A stretch of DNA of 64,000 nucleotides, taken from positions 168,852-232,851 of the forward strand of contig CAJQUW010000478.1 of the NCBI GenBank assembly GCA_907163375.1, written 5' to 3'. A program made the translations under genes and the position numbers. Each line of letters begins with the position of its first letter. Within the stretch, counting starts at the first letter, position 1. The stretch comes from Prostheceraeus crozeri. Lineage: Eukaryota; Platyhelminthes; Polycladida; Euryleptidae. Of the stretch, positions 1 to 12,024 are shown one piece after another. The notes beneath the pieces were generated by a model, which was given only the letters and a program-made list of their open reading frames with translations, made no database searches and was not told the DNA's origin.

Positions 1-1
1 A

Positions 2-1580
2 TGGGCCAAAATTACAGAGAGGGTCAATTCAACCGGTAATTGCCAACGGACAGTCGTGGAAACAATGAAAAAATTCAAAAACATGAAGCAGAAAGTGAAG
101 GAACCAGTGGCAAAGGAAAACAAATCTGCGTGTATGACTGGTGGAGGACCTCTTATTTATGAAGTAAGTAAAGCATTTGATGAGTCCTTTCTGGAATTGC
201 ATGACCCAAACGCTAATTAAAGACCAATTCATTTTCAACCTAACAGTCTACCTTTCACTAATGTACGAGTAATTGTATAAAGTATTAGATAATGACATCT
301 ACATGTAAGACAGGGTTCCTACGCATTCTGAGTTTCAAACTTCCCTGATATTTCCCTGACCTTTCCCTGATACTAAGTAAATTGATTTTACCACTTATTC
401 ATCATTACGGGCAAATGTTCTATAAAATATTTCGTTAGAGAATAGCTTTAAGGACCTCTCTACCGTACACACATGATAAAATCTTAACGATTGTAAAATT
501 TGATCGGTCTATGGTTCAATAACGTCCATCCAATACTTTAAAAAAGAAAAATGTATCTAAAAATGCATCTTGCCAGAATATGATTACCGGTAAATATCTA
601 CATACCTACAGTAATATTCGTTTAACTCGTAACACATTTTGACAGTTAAAACGGAAAATTTAAGGTATTGGCGTTTAAATCTCAGTTGCCTATATATAAA
701 CTTATGCTATACGTTAATTACTCATTTTATATGTCTATTGTATTGCCTTTACGACAATAGTTATGTATTCATGTCAAATTAAGCATGTCAAACAAGTACG
801 CATGAAGGCAAAACTGGTTAACAGAGATTCCTGTTTTAGATAGGCTATAGAATTTGGGCCATTCACTCGATTTCTAGATTCAAAAGTAAATGAATAGGAC
901 GGTTAGTAGCTTCCCAGACAAAATTTCCCTGATGAAAGGGAGTGTGACAAATTTCCGTGATATTTCCAGGTCTGGAAAAATTTCAATTTCCCTAATTTTT
1001 TCCTTGACGTAGGAATCCTGGTAAGAACGTTTGATATAATTGTCATGTAATGTTATCTTTACAAACCCAGTTCATCAATTTAACAGATCTTGATATTCTC
1101 AACCAAGTTGTGATTGTATTTGTAGGTCAATATTATGTATAATGTAAAAACTTAAGTATAAAAAACAAAATTAATGTAACTTAATGGTACCTTACTGTAA
1201 CCAATGGAAAGTTGGGCCTATATTTTTACTATATGCATCTTTTCAGGTTGCTGAGGATGAAGAGGAGTTCGCGAGATCACTGCGCAATAACCCTTCCATC
1301 AAAGGTATTGACGGCTCCACAGAATCGTCATCTCAAGTCATTAGTCAGCATCCCTCTAAAAGACGACTTGCACGATCTGCATGTACGACTGCATCACAGG
1401 TATCGAAATTACAGATCCAAGTACTGCGGCTGCAAAAAAGGTAATCTACAATTAGAACGGCGTCAGCTGCTTCTGGAAATGCAGAATCTAAAGCGGAAGA
1501 AACGGATCTTTTTAAATGCTGCAACACAAACTGAACCAAATGTAGTTTTTGACAATGGAAACTCTTATCGCATTATGTGA
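2..1580 (+). pseudogene. Myb/SANT-like DNA-binding protein of Harbinger element 1
   Basis: Codons from position 2 read a trihelix-type Myb/SANT C-terminus with KKFKNMKQKVKEPVAKEN followed by the signature TGGGP. A perfect donor GTAAGT follows codon GAA at 161-163, and a TTTTCAG acceptor ends at 1246. Both are in phase 0, so the protein continues VAEDEEEFARSLRNN. Exon 2 ends in a coiled-coil tail (LRLQK then ENLQLERRQLLLEMQNLKRK). The tail is out of frame with the start of the exon because of an indel in the run of A near 1435. The family protein binds element ends and carries the nuclease to the nucleus. The N-terminus lies outside the window. The 1.08-kb intron holds a MITE. Confidence 0.75.
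311..1020. mobile_element. hAT-like MITE inside the Myb intron
   Basis: A 710-bp element has ends CAGGGTTCCTACG and CGTAGGAATCCTG, a 13-bp inverted repeat with one mismatch. It is flanked by GTAAGA at 305-310 and 1021-1026. Just inside each end are several copies of TTTCCCTGA or its complement (330-380 and 925-1000), typical subterminal transposase sites. The CAGGG start fits hAT; a 6-bp rather than 8-bp duplication is slightly unusual. No coding capacity was seen. Confidence 0.75.
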
Positions 1581-2079
1581 ATCACTTTTGTAATTAATAA
1601 GCTTGAACATGTGGAATTGAATATTGTTTTTTCCTTTTATCATACACACATGCATATGAAAAGGAATTTTTATTGCCATGAAAATCTAAACTTATTGTAT
1701 GTATGTATATTCTTAAATCTTTCACTAATCTTATTTTGTTTCACGAAAGAAGGCCTATTGCAAACTAGATATTATTAAGAAATTATTGATTGTTGAATTC
1801 CGGAATGCCTATATAGCTTTCAAATGATAGCCCTCTCATTAACGATTTATTATGATATTAATATAATGTCCACTTGTGACTAGAGTCCCCTATGATTAGT
1901 TTTACGAAGATAAATTCATTTTACATAACTTCTGTCTATCGTATATAGAATTCATAATGTCCTTTATCGTTTCTCCGTGCGTAGTTCATTAAATGTGTGA
2001 CCAATGCATCAAAAATATAAATTCAATTAGTAACACACCAACTGTATCATTGAACATTATGATATACATTCCCAGATTG

Positions 2080-3641
2080 TGATACATTGAACATTTTAGG
2101 AGAAAAAAGTATCTATCAGAAACTCGCATGGTTGTGCCGCTCCGAGTGCGCCCATCATCTGCAGCATCGACTTGATCATCTTCCTCACTGTCAACTTCAT
2201 CATCCTCGAATTCTGGCATATTCATGTCTATTGCAATGTTGTGGAGAATCATTGCCGATAAAATTAAGGTTGGAACCTTTTCTGTTGGTACACGCATCTC
2301 ATCGTGAAGAATACGGAATCGTTTTTTCATTCCAAAAGCACACTCAATTGTTAGGCTACTCTCGTTCTTTTATGAGAAGTGTAGTGGTTTTCTTCACTCT
2401 AACTCCTTGGAATGGAGACTGGAGTCATCATCCAATTTCTACAGGGGTATCCATTGTCATCAAGTATAATTCCTTGTTTTCTGCCTGTCTCGAAATCATC
2501 CCACAGTTTTGTCTGCTTCAGAACAAAACTATCGTGGCAGCTACCGGGCCAACGAATTGATGCGAAAGTAAACTTTCGATTTGCATCACAAACAGCGCAG
2601 ACGTTTATTGATGGATAGTATTTTCTATTGATGCATTGGGATCTTCACGTGGCTGCTGATTCCGGACGTGTGTTCCGTCTATTGCTCCCACTACACGAGG
2701 AAATTGTGCGATTTCAAAGAACTTAGCTTGAGTCCTTGAGGTGTTGTCTGGCCATACGATGAACTCGTCTTTCTTAGCGATTAGAGCATTGCATACGCGG
2801 GTGACACACAAGCTAACCGTAGGCTGACTCAGATTTAAAGTATCAGCAACAGTAGCTTGGAGGGAAGAACTTCCTAAATAGCTTAAAGCTGCAAGAATTT
2901 GAATTTAAGGGGGGAATGGTCGTCCTTTGTTTGTCGAACATTTCAGATCATCGAATAATAGGTCCGTTAGGAAGTCAATGCCACCTGAAATAGAAATGAT
3001 ATGGTTGAATAACGGCTTACAACTGTGTTTAAGTCATTCACAGACTACATGAGTGATGTAATGTACGCTTGGTAGTAAATACCAGTTCGAAGTATTAAAT
3101 TGTTTAGGAAATGTAGGCCTAAGTAATACAAAAACAAAATTCTTCATGGGAAACATGGTAGCTTGGCGATTATAATGATAAAGATACATAATTGTCGATA
3201 TAGCACAAGTCCTTGTCAAATGATAACTTGTGTTTGATGCATGGCAAGGTAGCGCAAATTCTTTGACTTGAGACTCATTTTAGGCCTACAACATATATAG
3301 GTTTAGCAGTTATAATTTTTTCTGATGAATTATAATAAACTTATATTTTAATGCAAAAAAAGAACTATTACAAAATTCCCACAAGAATAAGCTGTTATAA
3401 TCGTATTCATGATTTAAGTAACAATATAGGGTAATTAGTACAAGGTCTGCGGCTATCTTTATATAGGCTAATAATCGTACTCGTAGGAAATCAAGATAGA
3501 GATATACTGACCTCTCGTAAAGCTGTAGCGGTTGATAATGTCCTTCTCCGATAAATTTCCATTTTCAATGTCGTTGGTTAGTATTTGATAATGTTTCGAC
3601 TTTCTCGAGTGTTGTATCGACACGTTCATATACGATGCCAT
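2080..3641 (-). pseudogene. HARBI1-like nuclease (transposase) of Harbinger element 1
   Basis: The start ATG is at 3641-3639 (MASYMNVSIQHSRKSKHY). Exon 1 (3641-3512) ends at a GTCAGT donor, and exon 2 starts at 2984 after a TTTCAG acceptor. Exon 2 reads SLQATVADTLNLSQPTVS (helix-turn-helix), then FPRVVGAIDGTHV with the first catalytic Asp, PGSCHDSFV with the second, and a C-terminus with FGMKKRFRILHDEMRVP and LILSAMILHNIAIDM. In-frame stops near 2910 and 2405 and frame changes near 2635 and 2355 disrupt it. Family role: DDE endonuclease that cuts at TWA targets with the Myb partner. The cut by an intron after the first ~43 codons is normal for the family. Confidence 0.8.
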
Positions 3642-4276
3642 ATCGTGTTAATGATTGATTCTATAAGCTCACTCGAGAAAAATGTATAACGGGGTTTGCT
3701 TTCAAAGGCTAGCGGGGTTGTGATTCACTGAAGTTGTACACGAGATTTTTCTATTCATTGTTCTCACCAACTTAGACACCTCGATGGGAGTCTAACTTTT
3801 AACAAAAGAAACTTAGTTGCGAGCTAAACGACTATATGTCCGTATGCACCAACGCTGTTTAACTTTAGTCAGCGATTTAAGTCTGATATAGTCAATGACT
3901 AATAAAAATGACTAAGCACCAAATTGATCGCTGACTAAGTCTGTGATCAACAAAAGCGCTATGCACCAACAAATCTTATTGGTTAAATTGACGGTAATCA
4001 GTGTCTAAGTGAAACAGCCCCTACCCTTCATTAACCAAGCAACTTTGCATGTGCGCTCACAACTGATCGATCGTGATGCATCGATATAACGACTTCTACG
4101 AAGCGGAACGTCGTGGTGTACTAGGAAAGAGAAGAAAGATCAACGAAAGGCCCATCGATATATCATCCAAATATACAGACGAAGAATTCCGCCTTCGTTT
4201 TAGGCTTGGCAAGCCTACCTTCATGCTTCTCCTTGACATGATACGGGAGGAATTGACCGTTAGGAGTTGTCGCAAC

Positions 4277-6621
4277 CAGGGCTGTGGAGCCGATGCGTTA
4301 TCTCATCGGCTCCGGCTTCGGCTCCACGACACTGATGTGAAAGGCTCCGGCTCCGGCTCGGCTCCGGCTCCGGCTTTCTATCTATGCTGGTTATCCTGGA
4401 TCCGTTGAACGGGTTTTTTGGATAACGGTGTGGCCTTTAGAGGCTTGCTACAATCATCAAATTAGTTTTCATTAACAAGCAACGACTTAAGTTAATAATA
4501 AAAATGATAATAGCCTAATATAATGACAAATAACATACTTGTCATATATTTTTGCATGAATTGACTATCTCTGAAAGATAAAATAAAGTTATAGCCAGGA
4601 TTGGTTAAATTAGATAAAGATCTCCCGCACTGGCTAAATATAAATTGGCCTAGCCTGCAACCAGTCTACTACGAGGCTACATTAAATAAGACCACATGAG
4701 TGATGATGATATACCTAATTAGCCGTCACAGGGGCCGAATAGTAGTATAAGCTTTTTAACAAAGCTTGAATATGAAACTGGATAGCGTATGCCTCTAAAT
4801 AGCTTATAGGGCCTGTATCTACTCGAACATGGAAAGGGTATCGGCTATATAGCCAAATATACCGCATCAATAAAGATATCAATTGCTTTATTGAATATTA
4901 AAGTGTATATAGGCTAGCTTAGGTTGCTATTGTTATTTGTTATTGCCTTTATTCAATAGCCTGTTGGTCCATGAATAATATGATCGGTGGGTAGCCCACG
5001 ACTCATCATCTGTAGAAATTGTAATTTAGATAGCCTCATTGCAGTGTAGGCTAGAAATGTACAATTGAAAATTATACTTAAAAAAATTAAAATTATCTAA
5101 TTTAGGACAAGTTTTGTAATTCTATGCAGCATACTTAATAAGTTAAGGCTTAACTTACATTATATTAATTTCGTATTTTTTCATTATGTCGTAAAGTTGC
5201 ACTAAATAATTCATCAATGATTCATGTATATTATTATATTCAATTTATGTATAACACATTACCACTATTCCTCTGATGATGGTTAGGCTGATGAAATTGA
5301 ACTCGGAGTATCACACAGTATGTTGCAGGGTGCTATGCATAATAAAAATTTGACTGCGAGCACCGAGCAGAAATCCCATCTACTTTGCTAGCTTTCGAAT
5401 GCGCGTGCGGTTTAATGTCACAGACAATAGAAAAGGGAGGTCAAAAGGCGCCTTTATTGAGAGCGTCTCAGTCTTTTTTTATTGTTAACACATAAGTCAG
5501 CATGATATCAGCATAAAGTGTTGACAGACGGAAAAAATAATAATGAAAATTCTTGAAATCCACAGGTCTATGACATTTGGGGAAATATTATTACACGATA
5601 CGGCTCTTGTGCAGTCCTCCCCCCCCATTTTTTTCTCTGGTCAAAAGATGCAGCACCATTGGATGTCCGTTTCAGCATCACCGGTTTGAGTGAAGCATTC
5701 CGTGCTGTTGTAAAAATCTACGTGGGTAATTGCGATGTCATGGTCGCAAACTTCGTCAGCAAGTCAACATTGTAATTTGCCTTCGGGTTTTTTGCATTGA
5801 AATATACCCTTTGAATTTTGAAAGTCAAAGGAAATTCATTGTGAATGAGATACCTTTAAAATAATAGGGCGCTACTAGAAGTGGCTGGGTCGCTTATTGC
5901 TATAGCCATGTGAGGACTTGTAGTCAGGTCATTCGTGTCAGTGTGAAGAGTTATCCCTCCAATCAAAATTGATCAAATTGAATAATCGATTGTTTTGAAA
6001 AATGTAGGTGGGGGGACTGCACAAGAGCCTACAATACAATCTAAGGAAATTGGCATTGTCACAGATGCCAGTAGCTTCTGCCAGTAGCCATACCGATAGA
6101 TGATAGCCTACATAGTAACCGTATTAGATTTAAGACATTGCGCAAGAAATGTAGCTATATTATCTTTGCTGACTGAACTGGAAAATGTGTACATAAATGA
6201 CTGGCGACTTGTCTCTAGGAATCTACAATCATCTAGTTAGCATGCATATAACAAGTCTTCAAATTAATGGATTTTGGAGAATACGTTGTCAATATGGAAA
6301 TTAGTCTTACGAAACATATGCAATAAAAAAATATTACACATGTGTGTAAATATATAATAAATATAGTACAAAAGAAGGCGGCAACTGCAAAGAAAGATAT
6401 CGTGGAGGACAGATCATTGGTATACTTAAAAGACATATCTTTAGATTTCAAATGATTTAATTTTTTTATGATGCCAATTAATAACTTTCAAAATTCTAGA
6501 TTTATATCAAAGCTCAAACTATCGGAGCCGGAGCCGGGCCGGAGCCTTTGTGATAAATCGGCTCCGGCTCCGACCAAAACCATCGGCTCCTTAAGGCTCC
6601 GGCTCCGGCTCCACAGCCCTG
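4277..6621. mobile_element. Non-autonomous hAT-like element, 2.3 kb
   Basis: The ends are CAGGGCTGTGGAGC and GCTCCACAGCCCTG, flanked by a perfect 8-bp duplication GTCGCAAC (4269-4276 and 6622-6629). That length and the CAGGG start are diagnostic of hAT. Both subterminal zones carry arrays of GGCTCC/GGAGCC (4285-4375 and 6525-6610), which probably bind a transposase. No transposase coding is visible in between, so mobility would need a helper. It interrupts the Harbinger nuclease after codon Asn of SCRN. Confidence 0.9.
5602..6029. mobile_element. MITE nested in the hAT-like element
   Basis: Inverted ends GGCTCTTGTGCAGTC and GACTGCACAAGAGCC each lead into a C-tract or G-tract of 6-8 bases. 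The 428-bp unit is flanked by TAC on both sides (5599-5601 and 6030-6032). No coding was seen. The superfamily is uncertain; a 3-bp duplication would fit PIF/Harbinger. Confidence 0.65.
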
Positions 6622-6663
6622 GTCGCAACAATCCAACATCTGTCCAACTTCAGCTCCTCATAA

Positions 6664-8412
6664 AGGTAAGGTCAGACATGAGAGAAGAAACTGATAGTTG
6701 ACCTCGAATTACCAATGTTAGCTGCGAGAGGCCGGTCAGACTGGAGAGAGGGCTCTCATGAAAAGTGCTACCCCTCATTCTCACGCGTCGCCCCTCGACT
6801 TATTTCTGACTTTGCGAGTGACTAGAAATGTACCTGAGAGCTCACTCGCAAGCCTTGTCACACTGTACCTATGAGGTAGCGGATATTTCGAAGAACGCTT
6901 CTATAATTAGCTTCAAAACACAACTAGCAAGTTGTGTTGCGGTCAGACTGTGCGAGAGTTAGCTGATAGTAGCTCCCTTCAGCCAATTTCTTCTTCATAT
7001 ATCGTCATGAAGGATAGACGGCAGCAAGCTGCGGCTATTATCACCATTCTGCGAAAAAGATCATCGACAAAACGGAGAAGTTGCTGGGTTCGTGAATAGA
7101 TTTCGGAACGGATAACATAGATATAGTAGAGAGAAACATCCTCGCGCAGCTCTGCGAACATTTGCCGAGCTTCACAAATTATCGTTGATGTCCCCGGGTT
7201 GAAAAAACTAGGTATTATTGTTAAAAAGTTTCTTGTTTTTTCTACTTGCTACAATTGCTAAATTTGTTATATTTTTTGTATGCACTGCTAGTCGTAAGAA
7301 ATGTTTGTTAAATTCTTGAAAAAAAATATTAAAACATACAAATGCTGCATTTGCTTGACTTCATAATTACTTTAATCAAAATTAGTAAATACTAATAATA
7401 GTAAATAGATGAAGAATTTAGATGATAGGCCTAATGATTCTGTATCACACTAAATAATCTGACACTAATATAAAATAACTGAGCCGTTATCTTGCATTGT
7501 AAGGCATTATTTTGCCACATCTTTAAAAACATTATCCGTTACGTCGAAGAAATAACAAATTATCATGGTTTTCATAATACCGTCTTTTCCTAATAGGGGC
7601 CTAACGGTTATGAAATAACGAATAAAAGTGGTGCTATTTTTAAATCGGACATAGAGTAAATTCGGGAAGAGGATAATGCACCTTTATTGCTAATCATCGG
7701 TACAGCGTGCCGTCTTACATCCATTAATAACACGACAGCAGTAAAAACTGTCGTGTGCTGTTCTCATAATTATATAAACAAGGATTCCGCTGTATTCAAT
7801 CAACACTCAAAAGTGCATATCAATCAGAAGTGCTGTCCAGCCACAGATTTAGAGCGTTAGCAAGCGAAGTGATAAATACTTTTGATACATTTGATAAATA
7901 CTTAAAATTTTTATGAACGTGTTGTCAAGGATGGGGCAAGCCGGGTCATTAATACGACTTTGATGTATGTGGAGGAGGGGAGCAGCAGTAGGCCTACCCT
8001 TTTGCTCTGAGAACACGATCGGGAGTCGGAACTCTCAGAAAAGTTGAACCGCGTTCTACTTTTGCTGATAGATCGTGGAAATCTCATTCAGAGCTATCAA
8101 GGTAGTACACACACTACAGAGAAACTTGATGGAGTTGAACTAGCAGGCATTCTAGCAGTCTGTAGCAGAAGTCTCTATCAAGACGCTGTCACACTATCTC
8201 TCAACTAACCGAGCGCCCCGCTCCGACCGGTCGCCCCTCATTAATGACTGCCAACAAAGTTAGTAGCTCGCAGGAGGGTGCCAGACTACGTTTAGTTACT
8301 CGCAGTAACATTTTGATTGACATTAGAAATCCGCCTTGGAATCACTAATTCTGACTGCTGATTGGTTGACTGCCTCACTCTCAGCTTCTAGCTCTCATGT
8401 CTGACCGTACCT
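6664..8412. mobile_element. PIF/Harbinger-derived element inserted at TAA
   Basis: The terminal inverted repeat AGGTAAGGTCAGACATGAGA (one mismatch) lies at both ends, flanked by TAA at 6661-6663 and 8413-8415. TWA is the Harbinger target. Removing 6664-8415 restores the host nuclease frame as LLI then TLRF, which confirms the borders. Around 6996-7190 on the plus strand a relic reads MKDRRQQAAAIITILRK, then SCWVRE and EHLPSFTNYR, matching a PIF transposase first exon. The rest is non-coding, so this is a deletion derivative. Extra GGTCAGAC copies lie inside the ends. Confidence 0.85.
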
Positions 8413-9213
8413 TAACACTTCGTTTCTTTCCAACCGGCTCTTTTTCAACTAACCGATGGGGATTTGTTTGGAGTGCACCAGACTACAGTGTGTCGCATAG
8501 TGCATCGAGTAACCGCTATCATAGCTGAGAAAGGAGATACATATATAAACTTCCCAAACTCTTCCGAGCAAAACGTCGAACGTTGCAATTTTTATAATTT
8601 ATTTGGATTCCCAGGCATCATTGGAGCAGTTGATGGAACCCATATTAAGATCGAAAAGCCTGGAGGAGCGGCATCAGAACTATACAGGAATCGAAAAGAT
8701 TTTTTTTCAATCAACACTCAAGTCATGTGTGACAGCAGACTAAAAATCAGAGATTTGGTTGTGCGATGGTATGGTAGCGCCCATGATTCAAGAATTTTTC
8801 GAAATTCGAGTTTGAGTAATAGGCTCGAATGTTTGCCTTCAGGATTCTGGCTTCTGGGTGACTCAGACTACCATGTCTCCCCCATATCTTGACCCCTTTT
8901 TGCGTCCTAGTTCTCGTGGGGAAGAAGCTTACAACAAAGCTCACTGCAAGGCAAGAAATGTCGTGGAGCGCTGCATTGGAGTTTGGAAACGTCGCTTTCC
9001 CCAGTCATCAAGTATGGTTTATGGGCGCATATTTCTCGATGCCCTGCAATTATAGTAGCAACAGCTGTTCTTCACAACATGGCAATTGACGAAAAAGATC
9101 CTGACTTTGGAGAAGACGATTCTATTGACTTGCACGAAATAGTTTCTCACTCGATAACTGGATCTGGATGTAACGCCATCCGTAACTCGATAGCCTCCCA
9201 GTATTCCTCTTGA

Positions 9214-9699
9214 TCATTTATATTTAGCATTTTCAATGTACATGTAAAATGTATGTATGTAAATCCACATGTAAACTTGTGTTGATTACATGATTGACAA
9301 ATGGATTCTCTTGTTTTTTTATACTTTCTAACGGGTGACACATACAAGTTTTACTGAACTGTACTTTGTATTGCACCAAGTAGTGTAGTCCTGAACTGTA
9401 GTGTAGTACATGAATAGGCTAGACATGAGAAGATATGAGATGGAAGATGCGTAGGCCTAGGCTATTATCAGATATTTAATGGTTTCAATGTTCCACAGAT
9501 AACATGCAGATTATAAAGGGAGAGTATACGGTATTCCATCACCAAAAATACGTAGCATGATTATGATCGTTGGGCACAATACTTGTGCACTCTATATAGT
9601 ATATAGCTCGAAGCAAGAAATCAAAAGATCTTTCTTTGTGTCGGATTTTTTTATTCCAGTAAAACTACAGTATAACAGAGACATCACTTGTTCAGTAGA
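9214..9699. other. Gap between convergent Harbinger genes
   Basis: This is AT-rich sequence between the stop of the nuclease and the stop of the Myb gene. It should hold both 3' untranslated regions and polyadenylation signals. No further coding was seen. Confidence 0.5.
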
Positions 9700-11370
9700 T
9701 CACTCATCTTTAAAACGCTGTCGTTTCTCTTGTAAAAATATCATTTTTGCGCGATAATATTCTTGCTTTAAGCGAATTGCCACGAGTTGTTCTTTCTTTT
9801 CTTCTGACATCATTTGAAGAAGATGCTGCTGGTATGTGTTCAAAACGCGCTTGCGTAAGTTTCGTGAAGGCTTGCAGGCAGATATTGGCACAACGTTCTG
9901 CTCACGATCCGCATTGCTTGAGCCTGCAATTTAAATAAGAGGATGCGAAGTTTCAATAAAAAGGTGCAGCATGTGGGATGCACCGTACAAACTAATTTTG
10001 ATTTTTAATTAGGGTCCTACTGATAGGCTTTATCACTCTAACTTAAATAATGCTTTTATTTTCTAGCACCATATTTTACTTACCGGATACACCCATTGCT
10101 GTTGGTTCCATTGTGTTTTCTTGTTTGTTATCATCATCCGTCCCATTGTTAGCTGCAATGACATTGTACAAACAATGAAGACATGTCAAAATTATTGCTC
10201 TTCATTTTAAAATTATCATGCAAAAAGAAAACCCTTCCATCATTATACCATGTTAAAATTATCCAATGAATTGATTGAAATAAATTTGAAGTTACCGTAA
10301 AACCTCTATTTGAACGGCACCTCTAGTATAACGGCAGTCTGGAGGAGGAGTTGAAAAATTGAATGGCATCATCTAATTGAACGTCACCTCTAATTAAACG
10401 GCAGTGCGGGGAAATGTTCGAAAAATAGAGCGGCATGCCATTGTAATAGAGGTTTTACAGTATTCTTAATTACTATTAATGAGGCAAATAAATTACTTAT
10501 GACTTATGACTTACTATATATTAATACATACAGGCGTTAAACTTAAATTTTCAATAATAGCTATGAAGCATTTTATATGATATACATAGAATTTGGTAGG
10601 CCTACCTTTCAGTTTCTGTAGGCCTACAATTTCTGTCATAAAGAGTGCATGGGCCTACATACATTGTGCCAAGTATTGCTTGAAAACAATGTCAAAGTAC
10701 ATCATACTTATAGCGTATTATTATCACAATCATTTCAGAAAACTCAATACTTACTTACCATCAGTTGGTGACGTGTTTTCAACCTTGACAGAGACTCCGA
10801 AGTCGACTTCATAATCCTCCGCATCACCCTCATCAGCAGATTGAAGTAATTGAAGTAGATATTGGCCAGGACGGTCAGCGACAGCGTCAACTCGGTCGAG
10901 AGTATTTGCTTTTGATGTACACGCATCTTTCGGCGAAGAGTCCAGTACATATATAGCTCGATCACAATCAAAGGTGTTTATCAAGTCGGATGGAGCATGA
11001 AGCTGTTCTGCAGGTACAATGTTTAGAACTCTTTCTGTGAGAGGAGATATCTCAACCCTTGATGGGCCACCACCGGTTCCGCGACAGTCTTTTTTTCTTT
11101 TCTGTTATTGTTTTCTTTGCATCTTGTTTTGTTCTCCTCCAAAATTCCTTCAGCTCTTTGCTTGACCTCTGTCCAACACCTATCGCATTGAATTCTTCCT
11201 CGATTGCTTTCCAAGCGTTTATTTTTCTTTGCACCATTGGACCATGAGTACTTTTGTTTTCTATTATGTTCATTCTCTGCGGATTTAGCAATTCAATCAA
11301 TGTTGACTGTTCGATACTAGTGAAATTTTTGGCCCTTTTTCATTTTTGTTTTCTCCTCAGACACGCTCAT
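9700..11370 (-). pseudogene. Myb/SANT-like protein of Harbinger element 2
   Basis: Three exons can be read. Exon 1 is 11370-10759: MSVSEEKTKMK, then RAKNFTSIEQSTLIELL, NAWKAIEEEFN, and TGGGPSRVEISPLTERVL in a shifted frame; it ends at a GTAAGTAAG donor. Exon 2 is 10152-10084 (NNGTDDDNKQENTMEPTAM), with CAG acceptor and GTAAGT donor. Exon 3 is 9923-9700, with the basic coiled-coil end NLRKRVLNTYQQHLLQMM and stop TGA at 9702-9700. Splice phases agree (1, 1). Two frame changes in exon 1, near 11335 and 11090, disable it. It is the DNA-binding partner of the neighbouring nuclease. Confidence 0.8.
10295..10460. mobile_element. 166-bp pogo/Tigger-type MITE
   Basis: The ends CCGTAAAACCTCTA and TAGAGGTTTTACAG form an inverted repeat, flanked by TA at 10293-10294 and 10461-10462. 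Internal copies of CACCTCTA-TTAAACGGCA-like sequence repeat about three times. TA duplication and the GTAAAACCTCTA start are typical of pogo/Tigger derivatives. It lies in the intron between the first two Myb exons. Its ends do not match the pogo-like element at 46,848. Confidence 0.8.
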
Positions 11371-11915
11371 GATGCAAGAAGCTAATTTATGAAGATAACT
11401 GGCTAAGGGGCGGAAGCGAAAGCTAATGAATGAGTGAAACGGTCGCTTATGAGCGCAGGCCGATGCATTATCAGTAGAGTGACAAATTGCTTTCTTGATG
11501 CGAGATTGAAAGGTGGATTTGCATTGTGTGAGAAAAAACAATGATCACGGTGCAGTTATTTACTCTATTGAGCGACTGGCTTCGTCTGCATCGAGTGAAT
11601 GACTCACTCAGTGCCGAAGGAGTGATAACCTGAGAATTCCACTGTCTTCATTCGAAGTCATACATTCCTCGACGCTACCAAGTTGTGTTCATGGGAACTT
11701 AAAATTTTACAACGCGTCCAAGATGAAAGTCTGCTAAACACTTTCTTCCAGATGACCTCTGTAAAGAACAAATCCTTCGAAAGTCATTGATTAGCTAGTC
11801 AGTGACTAATTTCATTCATCAAAATTGGTGCTTATACCTTTTCTAATCGTTGACTTTCTTGCTATTTAGCAAGTCATTGATTAAGTGGTCGTTTAACGAA
11901 TGTTGGTGCATACGG

Positions 11916-12024
11916 CTGTAAGTCAGCAACTAAGTTTTCTCTCGGCATTATTAATAAGGATTCCGTGTCAGCCGACTTAACTAGGTCACCGACTTAGTTA
12001 AGTCGCATTATTAATACCAGCCCA
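11916..12024. repeat. Short inverted and direct repeats beside Harbinger 2
   Basis: GCATTATTAATA occurs at 11945-11956 and 12005-12016. Between the copies lies a hairpin whose arms are CGACTTAACT and AGTTAAGTCG. This may be the end of a further MITE or the outer end of Harbinger element 2. Confidence 0.4.

Larger units (their letters stand above)
1..3800. mobile_element. PIF/Harbinger element 1 (left end outside window)
   Basis: Seen: a Myb/SANT-like gene on the plus strand (2-1580) converges with a HARBI1-like nuclease gene on the minus strand (~2080-3641). Known: autonomous Harbinger elements carry exactly this pair, a Myb-like DNA-binding protein and a DDE nuclease, both needed for transposition. 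The right border is only placed approximately, between the nuclease start at 3641 and the terminal repeat of the next element near 3840. The left terminal repeat lies before position 1. Both genes are interrupted, so the copy is dead as a protein source. Confidence 0.8.
4076..9213 (+). pseudogene. HARBI1-like nuclease of Harbinger element 2, split by two transposons
   Basis: From ATG 4076 the frame reads MHRYNDFYEAERRG up to ELTVRSCRN at 4276. It resumes after a hAT insertion at 6630 (NPTSVQLQLLI), then after a PIF insertion at 8416 (TLRFFPTGSFS), and ends at 9213. Visible catalytic motifs are GAVDGTHI (Asp), SAHDSRIF (Asp) and ARNVVERCIG (Glu); the HTH reads FGVHQTTVCRIVHRV. Frame changes lie near 8457, 8868 and 8995. 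Apart from these, conservation is good, so the gene died recently, largely through the two insertions. The C-terminus HNMAIDEKDPDFGEDD is typical of the family. Confidence 0.85.
3840..11915. mobile_element. PIF/Harbinger element 2, with nested insertions
   Basis: A 14-bp inverted repeat CCGTATGCACCAAC marks 3840-3853 and, as its complement, 11902-11915. Weaker inverted similarity (AAACTTAGTTGC) continues outward to about 3803 and 11945, so the true ends could lie there. Inside, the nuclease gene (+) and the Myb gene (-) converge, mirror-wise to element 1. Removing the three inserted elements leaves about 3.8 kb, a normal size for the superfamily. No clear 3-bp target duplication was found, so the borders are approximate. 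Confidence 0.7.

Noticed and set aside
2087-2560. 157-codon plus frame
   Set aside because: Antisense of the Harbinger nuclease, which has the family motifs.
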